DNA of 64,000 nucleotides. Source: JAGWRI01 sp963728785 (lineage in GTDB: Bacteria > Gemmatimonadota > Gemmatimonadetes > Gemmatimonadales > Gemmatimonadaceae). Positions 28,262 through 37,563 of this stretch are shown here, one piece after another; position 1 is the first letter of the stretch; each line of letters starts with the position of its first letter. The DNA lies in NCBI GenBank assembly GCA_963728785.1, contig CAVSKV010000004.1, positions 1 to 64,000 of the forward strand. Reading direction: 5' to 3'. The notes below the pieces were generated by a model. The model was not told the origin of the DNA. It did not search any database and saw only the letters and a list, made by a program, of their open reading frames with translations. Made by a program: the position numbers and the translations under genes.

Positions 28262-29422
28262 GTGCGCCTCCGCTCCATCGCCCTCCGCCTCCTCGCCGCT
28301 CTCGCCGTCATCGTCGTCGGGTTCTTCGCGCTCTTTCCAACCGGTCGCTACCTCGTCCGCGCCGCGTGGGAAGAAGGCCGCATCCTAGCCCACCGCCGCC
28401 CCATCGTCGCTCTCGTCGCCGACTCCACCACCCCGCCGGCCGTCCGCGCCAAGCTCCGCGTCGTCCTCGCAGCGCGCGCCTTTGCCGCCGACTCGCTCGG
28501 CCTCGCCGCCAAACGGAGCTTCACCACCTACTCCCGCCTCCGGCACGACACTCTCGTCCTCGTGCTCTCCGGCGCCTACCGCGACCGCCTCGAACCCGTC
28601 ACTTGGTGGTTCCCAATCGTCGGCCGGGTACCGTACAAGGGGTTCTTTGACTTCGCTGCCGCCCGTGCCGCGGCGCGGCGCCTGGACGGCGACGGCTTCG
28701 ACGCCTATCTGCGGCCGTCGCCGGCCTTCAGCACCCTCGGCTTCTTCAACGACCCGCTCCTCTCCACGTCGCTCGAGGACGACTCCATCGGCCTCGCCAA
28801 TACGGTCATCCACGAACTCACCCACAACACCTTCTACGCTGCCAACCAGGCGGTCTTCAACGAATCATTCGCCAACTTCGCCGGCGCGCGCGGCTCGGAG
28901 CGGTTCTTCCGCTCGCGCGGCGACACGGCTGCGGCTCGTCTCGCCGCCCAGCGATGGGACGACGAGAAGGTGCTTGCGCGGTTCTGGGACCAGGTTTATC
29001 ACGCGGTGGATTCCGTCTACCGCGCGCACCCAGAGAGCGCGGCGGCGCGTATCGCTGCCCACGACACGGTCTATGCGCGGGCCCGCCAGGAGTTGGTTGC
29101 CGACGTAGGGCCGCAACTCCGCACCATCGACACGCGCGGCCTCGACCGCGCCCGGCTCGACAACGCCACCCTGCTCGCGCAGCGCATCTACCTCACCGAC
29201 GTCGATTTCTTCGACGATGTCTACCGGTACGAGGACGCGGATCCTCGCCGGGCCATCGCGCAGGTAATCGCGATCGCGAAGTCGCGCCCCGACGATCCCT
29301 TCGGCGCGCTCCGGGATTGGGCCTCAGCCCACTCCGCTCCCACCGCCGGCGTCAGTGCCGCTCCCGCCGGCGGTTCCCCCGCCTCCCGCCCCCGCAGCCC
29401 CGCCAAACCGCCCGCGCAGTAG
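28262..29422 (+). CDS. Putative membrane-anchored aminopeptidase
   Basis: A 386-residue protein with one N-terminal transmembrane segment (residues 8-26). The zinc motif H184ELTH188 in NTVIHELTHNTFY is followed by FNESFANFAGARG, the second ligand (Glu) segment, as in the bacterial putative aminopeptidases of the DUF2265-like type. An upstream HDTLVLVLSGAYRDRLEPVTWWFPIVG and KGFFDFAAARAAARRL segment is typical. Its last 33 codons overlap the convergent UvrD gene in an Ala/Pro-rich tail. The substrate is unknown; action in the periplasm is likely. Confidence 0.78.
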   Translation: MRLRSIALRLLAALAVIVVGFFALFPTGRYLVRAAWEEGRILAHRRPIVALVADSTTPPAVRAKLRVVLAARAFAADSLGLAAKRSFTTYSRLRHDTLVLVLSGAYRDRLEPVTWWFPIVGRVPYKGFFDFAAARAAARRLDGDGFDAYLRPSPAFSTLGFFNDPLLSTSLEDDSIGLANTVIHELTHNTFYAANQAVFNESFANFAGARGSERFFRSRGDTAAARLAAQRWDDEKVLARFWDQVYHAVDSVYRAHPESAAARIAAHDTVYARARQELVADVGPQLRTIDTRGLDRARLDNATLLAQRIYLTDVDFFDDVYRYEDADPRRAIAQVIAIAKSRPDDPFGALRDWASAHSAPTAGVSAAPAGGSPASRPRSPAKPPAQ

Positions 29423-31465
29423 CGCTCGCAGGTCGATCGGCGAGTCCGGCGTGGGCGGGGCCGCCGTGGAATCGGGGTTCGCGTCGTCGCCCAACACCAC
29501 GCGCTCCATCTGATCCCGCACGCCGCGGTCGATGAACCGCGATAGCTGGTCTATCGAATAGTCCATGCTCCGCCGCGACGAATACACGTTGAGCGGGTAG
29601 CTCACCGCTAGGTGATTGCGCGCGCGCGTCATCGCCACGTACAACAGCCGCCGTTCCTCTTCCAGTTCGTCCTCGCTCTCGGCGGCACGGGCCAGCGGAA
29701 TCCACCCATCCACCGCCCAGATCACGAACACCGCATCCCACTCCTTGCCCTTGGCCGAGTGGGCCGTGCTGAGCACCAGGGCATCGTCCTCCGCCTCGCT
29801 CGATCCGGTGGCCAGGTCCTGCGTGTTCGAGGGCGGATCAAGCGCCAGTGCGGCCAGGAACGCCGAGCGGCTGGGGTAGCCGGCGGCGATCGTCCGCAGC
29901 TGGTCCAGGTCGGCCAGCCGCGGGTCGGGGCGGTCGTACCGCTCGCGCAGGATGTCGTCGTACATGTGGCGAATGGCGTCGATCTGCGCACCCAACTCGC
30001 CGGCGTCGTCGCTCGATCGGCGCAGCAGCCTCAGCAGGGTGGACAGCGACTGGTGCGCGTCGCGCGCCCGGGGTGGGGGCACGAAGTGGGTGAACGCGTC
30101 GGGACCCCACGCCCGTTCGACCATCGAGGCGATGATCGCCCGCGCCGTGACGTCGCCTATGCCCGGCATGAGCATGAAAATGCGGTACCAACTCACCTCG
30201 TCCCGCGGGTTGTCCAGCACGCGCAGGAACGCCAGCACGTCCTTGATGTGCGCCGCTTCGAGGAACTTGAGCCCGCCCCACTTCTCGAACGGGATCTTGC
30301 GGTTGGTGAGTTCGATTTCCAGATCGGCGCTCATGTAGCCGGCGCGGAACAGCACCGCGATCTCGCGCAGGGGCGTGCCCATCTCGTGCAGTTCGAGCAC
30401 CCGGTCCACTACGAACCGCGTCTGCTGCTGTTCGTCCCGCGCCGTTACCAGCCAGGGCTTCTCCCCACCCGTGCGCGACGTCCACAGGTTCTTGGTGAAC
30501 CGCTCCTCCGCCCGCGAGATCAGCGTGTTGGTGGCGTCGAGTATGGGCTGCGTGGACCGGTAGTTCTGCTCCAGCGTCACCAGCCGCGTGCCCGGATATT
30601 GCTGTGGAAATTCCAGGATGTTGCGGAAGTTCGCGCCGCGAAACGAGTAGATGCTCTGCGCGTCGTCGCCAACCACGCTCAGGTTCTGGTGGCCGCGGCA
30701 CATGCCGCGCAGGATGCGCGCCTGGAGCAGGTTCGTGTCCTGATATTCGTCCACCAGAATGTGGTCGTACAGCCCAGCGATGCGGGCCGCCAGCGCCTCC
30801 GACTGCTCGAGTAGCAGCGCCCAGAACAGCAGGAGGTCGTCGTAGTCCACCAGGTTCCGGTCGCTCTTGCGCGCCGTGTAATCGCCGAAGATCCGCGTGA
30901 TATCGCCGGTGTAGTCCACGAACCGCGGGAAGTCCTGATAGAGGATCTCCTCGATCGCCTGCTCCGTGTTGATGTGGCGGGAGTAGACGTAGTGCAACGT
31001 TTCCTTCTTGGGAAAGCGCTTGTTCTTCTGCGCGTAGCCCAGGTGGGCGCGGGAGAGCTGCATCAGGTCCTCGGCGTCCCCCTGGTCCATGATCGTGAAG
31101 TCCGACGGCAGGCCGCCCACCGCGCCGAACTGGCGCAGCAGCCGGTGCCCTGTGCTGTGGAACGTGCCTCCCTGCACGCGGGCCGTGGCAGAACCCACCA
31201 GCCGCTCCGCTCGGGAGAGCATCTCGTGGGCCGCGCGGCGGGTGAAGGTGAGCAGCAGGATCCGTTCGGCGCTCACGCCGCTGTCTACGAGGTGTGCCAC
31301 CCGGTAGATCAGGGTTCGCGTCTTGCCCGTGCCGGCGCCGGCGATGATGAGCAGCGGGCCGCTGCCGTGGGAAGCGCCTGCCCACTGCTCGGCGTTCAGT
31401 TCGGCGCGCAGGTCGCGTGTGGAGGGGGCGACTTCTCGCGGGCGGGGCGGGTAGATGCGCGTCAC
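29324..31465 (-). CDS. UvrD/PcrA-type DNA helicase
   Basis: A 713-residue superfamily 1A helicase. Walker A AGAGTGKT (42-49) and Walker B LVDEYQDTN are clear, with motif Ia TFTRRAAHEML, GDDAQSIYSFRGA, LEQNYRST, VLSTAHSAKGKEWDAVFVI and LLYVAMTRARNHL. It would unwind 3'-5' in repair or replication restart. The C-terminal ~30 residues are Gly/Ala-rich and overlap the aminopeptidase gene by 99 bases. It is slightly shorter than typical UvrD and lacks the usual C-terminal RNAP-binding Tudor domain as far as can be seen. Confidence 0.95.
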   Translation of the reverse strand: MTRIYPPRPREVAPSTRDLRAELNAEQWAGASHGSGPLLIIAGAGTGKTRTLIYRVAHLVDSGVSAERILLLTFTRRAAHEMLSRAERLVGSATARVQGGTFHSTGHRLLRQFGAVGGLPSDFTIMDQGDAEDLMQLSRAHLGYAQKNKRFPKKETLHYVYSRHINTEQAIEEILYQDFPRFVDYTGDITRIFGDYTARKSDRNLVDYDDLLLFWALLLEQSEALAARIAGLYDHILVDEYQDTNLLQARILRGMCRGHQNLSVVGDDAQSIYSFRGANFRNILEFPQQYPGTRLVTLEQNYRSTQPILDATNTLISRAEERFTKNLWTSRTGGEKPWLVTARDEQQQTRFVVDRVLELHEMGTPLREIAVLFRAGYMSADLEIELTNRKIPFEKWGGLKFLEAAHIKDVLAFLRVLDNPRDEVSWYRIFMLMPGIGDVTARAIIASMVERAWGPDAFTHFVPPPRARDAHQSLSTLLRLLRRSSDDAGELGAQIDAIRHMYDDILRERYDRPDPRLADLDQLRTIAAGYPSRSAFLAALALDPPSNTQDLATGSSEAEDDALVLSTAHSAKGKEWDAVFVIWAVDGWIPLARAAESEDELEEERRLLYVAMTRARNHLAVSYPLNVYSSRRSMDYSIDQLSRFIDRGVRDQMERVVLGDDANPDSTAAPPTPDSPIDLRALLRGRFGGAAGAGGGGTAGGSGTDAGGGSGVG

Positions 31466-31475
31466 GACGCCGACG

Positions 31476-32117
<642 letters not shown>

Positions 32118-32466
32118 GTGGCGATTGGCCGGAGCGGGAACGCGCGCGTGGGGCGTGGGGCGCGGCGGGGGTCTGGGTCTGAACCTCGTCAAGTCAATCT
32201 AAAGGTCAGTGCAATCGGGCTATAAACTTATGTTTCGACGGCTCGGATGTGGTGGCCCTTGGCCGCCGTCGGCAGATCAGGACCGGATCGTGACGGAACG
32301 GGTTGGCAGGGACGGTGGCCAGGGGCGTATTTTACCCTCCGGGCGGATGGTCGTCGTTAGGCGTGAGTTCCCCGTTCGGCTCGGGGTAATTGGGGGTGAG
32401 GTGGGGACGGGGTTCGGCGTCGGTTCCGGTCGCGGATGAGAGTAGCGAAAATTGCGGTTTTTCGTC

Positions 32467-32495
32467 TTGACCGCGCCTCGTTCGGGGCCTATCTT
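32467..32495 (+). promoter_or_regulatory. Sigma70-like promoter for the BIG2 lipoprotein
   Basis: TTGACC (32467-32472), a 17-base spacer, then TATCTT (32490-32495). The transcript would carry a leader of about 170 bases, with a hairpin GGAGAC/GTCTCC at 32540-32560 and GGGAGGT before the ATG at 32672. The rest of the 32118-32466 spacer shows no gene. Confidence 0.6.
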
Positions 32496-32671
32496 CAGCC
32501 GTTCCCTTCTAATTAGGGAAAGGTGTGCCTCGTTACTTCGGAGACCCTGCCACAGTCTCCAGGTCGTCTCAATTGCGGGACGGCCGTGTGCTGGGAAGTG
32601 GCACATGGTGTCTGAAGCGACGCCGCGAATTGCAGGTCCAATATCACAGCATCACTTCTTTGGGAGGTAAG

Positions 32672-35383
32672 ATGCAAAAGGTATCTCGTTCGATTTTCGC
32701 CGGACTCCTGGTGATCGCCGGCCTCACGGCCTGCGGTGACAAGGTAACGGTGCCCAACCAGACGCAGAGTTCGACCTCGGCGCCGCAGGTGCACAGTGTG
32801 ACGGTCACGCCGGCGAGCGTTTCGCTGAGCGTTGGCCAGACCGTACAGTTGGTCGCGAGCGTCGACGCCGATGCCACGTTGGCGCGGACGGTCACGTGGG
32901 CCACGACGGCCGCATCCCTCGCAACCGTGAGCAGCGGCGGTCTCGTGACGGCCGTGGCCTCCGGCACCGTGGCGATCACGGCGACCTCCACAGCTGATCC
33001 GACAGTAGTTGGCGCGGCGACCATCATCATCGCCCCGATCCAGCTGGCGACGATTTCGATCGCGACAATCAACAACGCCGCCAACCTTCCGGCCAACCTG
33101 AACGCCGTCGTCGGTCAGCTCAACGTGACCCTGAACGTTGACCAGGGCACGCAGACGGTCACAGCGCTCAACCTGATCGTGCACAACAACACGAGCAACA
33201 CCGACACGACGGTCGCGACGTACAACTTCACGTCGCCGCAGAAGGTGCCGGCTGGTGCGGGCGCCAACGCGTCGTCCGCCCCGATCACGATGAGCTTCAA
33301 CACCGCGCAGTTCAACGCGACGTCTGGTGTGGTTGCTTTCCTGAACGGTTCGTACAACATCCGTGCACAGGCGGTAGTGTCGGGTTCCAGCCAGACCCCG
33401 GTCACGAGCACGATCAACTACACGCTGACCAACGCGGATTTCATGAACGTGTCGGTCAAGGGTGACACGACCACGTCGGGCCCGAACCTGGGTCCTCCGA
33501 CCGGGACCCTGTGGCAGGCTGGCAAAGTGAACGTAACGGTGGTGCCGGTTCTGTACTCCGGCGTTACGCTGTCGTCCCTGACAGTGGGCGCCGATCCGGC
33601 CTTCACCCACACCGCCGCTCAGACGGTCACTACGTATCCCACCACGGTGAGCTTCGCCGTCGGCAAGGACACGCTCACCAAGTGGTTCTATCTGGCCTCC
33701 GTCGGCGCCATCTACACCGGCGGCACGCCGTTCACCGGTGTCGCGACGGTTCCGGCGATCACCGTGGACAATGAGGCTCCGGCCCTTCCGACAACCAACG
33801 TCGTAAAGGGCGGTACCTCGCAGTGGCTGCCGGCGAGCTATGCGTTCGGCAACAGCACGGACTACGTGACACCAGCCGGAGCGCTCGCAGATCCGGGTAA
33901 TCCGAGCACCCCGGGCGTCGGTCTCGGCGCGGCCCAGTTCTGGGTCTGGCCGAAGGCGTCGTTCACGGCGCTTGCTGGCGGCGTTGGTGAAGTTGCTGCG
34001 TGCAAGACCACGGGTGGCACGATGGTGACCACGGCGTCGGCTTTGGCGCAGTCCGCGCCAAACGACTCCACCACGTACAGAATGCGCGCTCTGCAGTTCG
34101 ACAAGCTGGGCAACGTCGTCTGTATGGATCTGGTCAAGAACTTTGGCGTGGACAACACGCCGCCGGTGAACGTGGCGTATCTCGCAGCCACCAACGGCAC
34201 GAACCAAGGCGCTTTGCCGGCTGCAAACTTCATGCTCCACGGCACGAACAAGGCGTATGCCTCGGCTGCGTTCCAGGCCTTCACGCCGACCGGTACGGAT
34301 TCCATCTCCGGCTTCGATATCACGATCCCGTCGTCCGTTGTTCAGACGATCACGGTCAACGATGTGACAGTTCCGGCCACGGTGTGCGCGGTCGGCAACC
34401 CGGGCAACGGTTGCACACTGAAGTCCGCCATCAACGCGGCCTTCCCGGCAACCGGCGGTCTTGCGGACCTGGGTTACTACACGGTCAATGCGGTCGTGGC
34501 CGATCGGGCAGGCAACTCGGTGGCGCTCCCGACCACGATTCTGGCGGTGGACAACGTACCGCCTGCACCGTCCGGTGGTGTGGCCATTCCGGCCGCTCTG
34601 GTCGGCGGCACGCCGGTCAGCCTGAGCGGCACGCTCACTGACAACATGACGCTGATGAATGGTGGCGGTTCGGTGGCGTACAATGCCCCGAACGGTGGCG
34701 GTGCCATCACGCTGAACTACGATGCGAATGCGACGATCGCTTCGGCAGGAACGTTCGGCACGCTGAACAAGTCGGCCACGGTCACGATGAATGTGCCCTG
34801 GCTGATCAGCGATCTTCAGTACGTGAACAACGCCAACGCCGGCGTGCAGGGTACACCTCTGACGTTCAACATCCGGGGCGTGGACGAAGTTGGTCTGTCC
34901 GGTGTGAACGCGGTGACGATCCCGAGCACGAACATCACCACGGGTGCTGGCACAGGTGCCGGCGCGAACGGTGAGTGGACGGCTGCGGCGTATACCGCAT
35001 GGGCCGCCACGGCTTCAGCCGTCGTGGTGAACCTGTCCGGTACGCCCACGTCAACGAACCTGAGTGCCACGGTCACGATGCCTGCCAGCGTGCCCCTGCC
35101 GTTCAGCCAGGTGTGCTTCTTCTATGGAGACTTGGCGGCGGCCACCACGGCGCCTGCACCGACGTTCGTTACGGAGTACAAGTTGATCGGCTGCGTTTCG
35201 GCCGCCGCAACGTCGGACAACACGAACTGGGTATACAGCTACGGTGCGTGGACTCCGCCGGCGGCGATTTCCACCTACGCCGCTCCGATCACCAACACCA
35301 CGAACGTTGTAGCCATCGGCTACGGCGTGAATGGCCACGCGGCGATCGCAGTACCCACGGCGGTGATCACGGTCAACCCGTAA
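32672..35383 (+). CDS. Large surface lipoprotein with Ig-like (BIG2) domain
   Basis: A 903-residue protein from ATG 32672 with a strong ribosome site. The signal peptide ends GLTAC, a lipobox. Residues about 40-120 form a bacterial Ig-like group 2 domain (VTVTPASVSLSVGQTVQLVAS, TVTWATTAASLATVSSGGLVTAVASG). The rest is Thr/Ser/Asn/Gly-rich beta-structure with recurrent VDN(E/T/V)xPP motifs at domain boundaries (near residues 365, 495 and 625), suggesting further Ig-like modules. It looks surface exposed; adhesion is a guess. It is flanked by its own promoter and terminator, so it is monocistronic. Confidence 0.8.
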   Translation: MQKVSRSIFAGLLVIAGLTACGDKVTVPNQTQSSTSAPQVHSVTVTPASVSLSVGQTVQLVASVDADATLARTVTWATTAASLATVSSGGLVTAVASGTVAITATSTADPTVVGAATIIIAPIQLATISIATINNAANLPANLNAVVGQLNVTLNVDQGTQTVTALNLIVHNNTSNTDTTVATYNFTSPQKVPAGAGANASSAPITMSFNTAQFNATSGVVAFLNGSYNIRAQAVVSGSSQTPVTSTINYTLTNADFMNVSVKGDTTTSGPNLGPPTGTLWQAGKVNVTVVPVLYSGVTLSSLTVGADPAFTHTAAQTVTTYPTTVSFAVGKDTLTKWFYLASVGAIYTGGTPFTGVATVPAITVDNEAPALPTTNVVKGGTSQWLPASYAFGNSTDYVTPAGALADPGNPSTPGVGLGAAQFWVWPKASFTALAGGVGEVAACKTTGGTMVTTASALAQSAPNDSTTYRMRALQFDKLGNVVCMDLVKNFGVDNTPPVNVAYLAATNGTNQGALPAANFMLHGTNKAYASAAFQAFTPTGTDSISGFDITIPSSVVQTITVNDVTVPATVCAVGNPGNGCTLKSAINAAFPATGGLADLGYYTVNAVVADRAGNSVALPTTILAVDNVPPAPSGGVAIPAALVGGTPVSLSGTLTDNMTLMNGGGSVAYNAPNGGGAITLNYDANATIASAGTFGTLNKSATVTMNVPWLISDLQYVNNANAGVQGTPLTFNIRGVDEVGLSGVNAVTIPSTNITTGAGTGAGANGEWTAAAYTAWAATASAVVVNLSGTPTSTNLSATVTMPASVPLPFSQVCFFYGDLAAATTAPAPTFVTEYKLIGCVSAAATSDNTNWVYSYGAWTPPAAISTYAAPITNTTNVVAIGYGVNGHAAIAVPTAVITVNP

Positions 35384-35415
35384 TCGCAACGTAGCTCCAC
35401 GAGCTTCAACGAACT

Positions 35416-35443
35416 GGGCCCAGTCGAAAGACTGGGCCCTTTT
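35416..35443 (+). terminator. Intrinsic terminator after the BIG2 lipoprotein
   Basis: GGGCCCAGTC (35416-35425), GAAA loop, GACTGGGCCC (35430-35439), then TTTT. A textbook 10-bp stem with a stable tetraloop. Confidence 0.95.
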
Positions 35444-35553
35444 CGTTGCCGGCGGGGTACATCCCATCGCAGCGCTACCCCGCGCCGTTATCTTTGGAGT
35501 CGGGGCCGGCTGTGCCCCAGTCGTCAACCAATTATCGCTTCCGCGAGGCCTCC

Positions 35554-35934
35554 ATGACATCCTGTATCGTTCGCCGCTCCACCATCGCCCTTGGGGTTTT
35601 CACCGTTCTCGCGCTCGCTGTGGGCTGCCAGGACACACGGGTGAAGGAACTCCAGGGCGGCATCACCCGCGATTCCGTCATGTCCGTCACCGCCAAGGGC
35701 ACGCAGGGCGCCGACTCCATGCCGAGCATCTATACGAGCTCCCGCTTCCTCATCAACGGGAAGACGCTCGAGGTGCTTTACTTCGATTCCAAGAATCGAA
35801 AGGCGGGACGGGACACGGTGCCCTACAGCGAGCTCACGCCGCTCGTGATGTACGATGGGAGCCTTGTGGGAAAAGGCTGGGCCGCGTGGGACAGCGTGGC
35901 CAAGGCCAACAAGCTCACCGTGCCCAAGCACTGA
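35554..35934 (+). CDS. Small lipoprotein of unknown function
   Basis: A 126-residue protein from ATG 35554. The signal peptide ends LAVGC (lipobox). The mature part has GITRDSVMSVTAKG, then FLINGKTLEVLYFDSKNRKAGRD and PLVMYDGSLVGKGWAAWDSVAK, which resembles SmpA/BamE-like or DUF3192-type small lipoproteins that fold as alpha/beta units. Assignment is tentative. The stop TGA is itself the start of an 8-bp GRCAGTCN array. Confidence 0.65.
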   Translation: MTSCIVRRSTIALGVFTVLALAVGCQDTRVKELQGGITRDSVMSVTAKGTQGADSMPSIYTSSRFLINGKTLEVLYFDSKNRKAGRDTVPYSELTPLVMYDGSLVGKGWAAWDSVAKANKLTVPKH

Positions 35935-35964
35935 CAGTCAGACAGTCAGACAGTCGGGCAGTCG
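35933..35964 (+). repeat. GRCAGTCN 8-bp array, four units
   Basis: Units GACAGTCA, GACAGTCA, GACAGTCG and GGCAGTCG run without gaps. The first unit overlaps the stop codon of the small lipoprotein gene, and the array is followed at once by the terminator hairpin. Confidence 0.85.
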
Positions 35965-35998
35965 AAAGGCCGAGAGTTAATCGCTCTCGGCCTTTTGG
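35965..35998 (+). terminator. Intrinsic terminator after the small lipoprotein
   Basis: AAAGGCCGAGAG (35965-35976), 7-base loop, CTCTCGGCCTTT, then TGGTT. It may also serve the convergent toxin-antitoxin operon. Confidence 0.9.
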
Positions 35999-36071
35999 TT
36001 GACATGCGGTACCCCGGTGGCCTGGCAGGGTCACACCGGATTTGACTGCGGATAGCCATCCGCCGATCCGT

Positions 36072-36458
36072 TCACCAGACCGCCCTGATCCCGAACGCCT
36101 CGAATGCGGGATCGTTCGTGATGAGCGGCACGTGTTCGATCAGCGCCTGTGCGGCCAGCATCCGGTCGAATGGGTCCCGGTGGTGCACGGTGAATCCACC
36201 TGCGACCTGCGCCGCGTGCCCCGTAATGGGCAACTCGTCGAATCCGAGCCCACCGATGGCATCGGTGAAGTTCTCGGCGAGCAGCCGGGCGCCCGGTAGC
36301 TTTCCCAGCCGGAACTTGGTGGAGATTTCCCACGCCGAGGCAGCGCTCACCAGGATCTCATGCCCCGCGTCCTCTATCAGCACGCGCGCCCGAGTCGGGA
36401 TGGCGTCGTCGCCCGCTACGAACCAGAGCAGCACGTGCGTGTCGAGCAGATAGCGCAC
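36072..36458 (-). CDS. PIN-domain toxin (VapC-like)
   Basis: A 128-residue PIN-domain RNase from GTG 36458. Acidic residues D6 (YLLDTHVLLWF), E44 (SAWEISTKFRLGKL), D95 (HHRDPFDRMLAAQA) and D116 (TNDPAFEAF) fit the four-residue metal site. LLDTHVLLW and HRDPFDRMLAAQ are typical of the FitB/VapC branch. It would cleave RNA when unbound by its antitoxin. The start directly follows the antitoxin stop, the usual antitoxin-first order. Confidence 0.92.
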   Translation of the reverse strand: MRYLLDTHVLLWFVAGDDAIPTRARVLIEDAGHEILVSAASAWEISTKFRLGKLPGARLLAENFTDAIGGLGFDELPITGHAAQVAGGFTVHHRDPFDRMLAAQALIEHVPLITNDPAFEAFGIRAVW

Positions 36459-36743
36459 CTATCGGCCCCACGCTTCGATCTCGCGCTCGGGGAGTGGCTC
36501 GAAGAACGCCGGAGAGATTGCAACGACGCCCCGCAGCGCGCCAAAGCGGCGGACATGGCCGGCGCGCGCCCGGAAGGCCACGAGCTCGGCAACTGGTTCC
36601 TCGTTCCGAGCGATCACGATGCGCTCGCCGTGGAGCACGCGCACGATGAGTTGCGACAGCGTGGTCTTGGCTGAATGGATCTTCACAATCGTTGGGTTCT
36701 GCGGCGGTGTGCCGCGCGGCTTGCCGGGCTTCGTTGGCTTCAT
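36459..36743 (-). CDS. Phd/YefM-type antitoxin
   Basis: A 94-residue protein. IVKIHSAKTTLSQLIVRVLHGERIVIARNEEPVAELVAFRA is the Phd/YefM N-terminal DNA-binding and dimerisation domain. The C-terminal ~40 residues (FGALRGVVAISPAFFEPLPEREIEAWG) match the toxin-binding tail. The first ~18 residues are basic and Pro-rich. It should bind and silence the PIN toxin and repress its own operon at the TTAGCTAA sites upstream. Confidence 0.85.
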   Translation of the reverse strand: MKPTKPGKPRGTPPQNPTIVKIHSAKTTLSQLIVRVLHGERIVIARNEEPVAELVAFRARAGHVRRFGALRGVVAISPAFFEPLPEREIEAWGR

Positions 36744-36765
36744 GCTGGACCGGAGCGTTCTGATG

Positions 36766-36784
36766 TTAGCTAATTTCTAGCTAA
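36766..36784 (-). promoter_or_regulatory. Paired TTAGCTAA operator for antitoxin
   Basis: TTAGCTAA (36766-36773, itself palindromic) is followed by CTAGCTAA (36777-36784), 11 bases apart, in a short AT-rich region upstream of the antitoxin start. Phd-type autorepressors bind such repeated palindromes; a -10-like TATTAG lies next to it. Confidence 0.55.
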
Positions 36785-36806
36785 TATTTCGCTCCGCGGC
36801 AAGCCC

Positions 36807-37535
36807 TTATGATACGCGTGGGGCGTTGAGCACCCCAATCGAATCATGGCGGGACGAATCGATTTTCAGGTCGAACACCCCTGCGAACCCGGCGGCCACC
36901 GCGGCGCGAACGCCGTCCATTGCCACCTGACGGCCCGTCTCACGCTCGACGGACGTAATGGTAACCCCAGCTATGCCGCAGGGCACGATCAGGTCGAAGA
37001 AGGCCAGATCGGTGGAGACGTTGAGCGCGAACCCATGCCATGTGACCCAGTCGCGGGCGTGGACCCCGATCGAGGCGATCTTGCGGGTATGGACGCCGTC
37101 GGGTTCGCGCCGCCCAACCCACACCCCGGTCTGGCCCGGGCTCCGGCCGCCCGCTACGCCGTACTCCGCGAGGGCTACGATCAGCGCCTCCTCCACCTGC
37201 CGCAGATACCAGTGCAGGTCGCGTTTGTGGCGCTTGAGGTCGATGATCGGGTAGCCCACCAACTGCCCGGGGCCATGGAACGTGACGTCGCCGCCGCGCT
37301 CCACCTCGAACAACTCGACCCCGCGCGCCGCCAGCAGTTCGGGCGACGCCAGCAGGTGGCCGTCCTTGGACGACCGGCCCAGGGTGACCACCGGCGGGTG
37401 CTCCACGAGCAGCAGCAGGTCCTCGGGAATCTCACCGGCTATGCGGGCCCGGGCAGCGGCGCGCTGGACCTCCAGCGCCTCTCCGTACGCCATGGTGCCG
37501 AGGTGGACGACCCAGAGTTCGCGACCGGCCGTCAT
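36807..37535 (-). CDS. lipB: Octanoyltransferase LipB
   Basis: A 242-residue enzyme from ATG 37535. EHPPVVTLGRSSKDGHLL and GGDVTFHGPGQLVGYPIIDL are typical; catalytic residues K152 (TRKIASIGVHA) and C186 (VPCGIAGVT) are present. It moves the octanoyl chain from acyl-carrier protein to lipoyl domains, the step before LipA. Neighbours lpd, the PDH E2/E1 genes and lipA fit this role. A second octanoyltransferase-like gene lies at 57907. Confidence 0.95.
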   Translation of the reverse strand: MTAGRELWVVHLGTMAYGEALEVQRAAARARIAGEIPEDLLLLVEHPPVVTLGRSSKDGHLLASPELLAARGVELFEVERGGDVTFHGPGQLVGYPIIDLKRHKRDLHWYLRQVEEALIVALAEYGVAGGRSPGQTGVWVGRREPDGVHTRKIASIGVHARDWVTWHGFALNVSTDLAFFDLIVPCGIAGVTITSVERETGRQVAMDGVRAAVAAGFAGVFDLKIDSSRHDSIGVLNAPRVS

Positions 37536-37563
37536 GGGGAATCCACGCGCAGCGGCACGGCGC

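Noticed and set aside
32540..32560. Possible riboswitch in the BIG2 lipoprotein leader
   Set aside because: Only a single 6-bp hairpin is convincing. No known aptamer core could be recognised.
35999..36004. TTGACA as a promoter for the minus- or plus-strand genes
   Set aside because: It sits directly after a terminator and no -10 follows at a valid spacing. The next genes are on the opposite strand.
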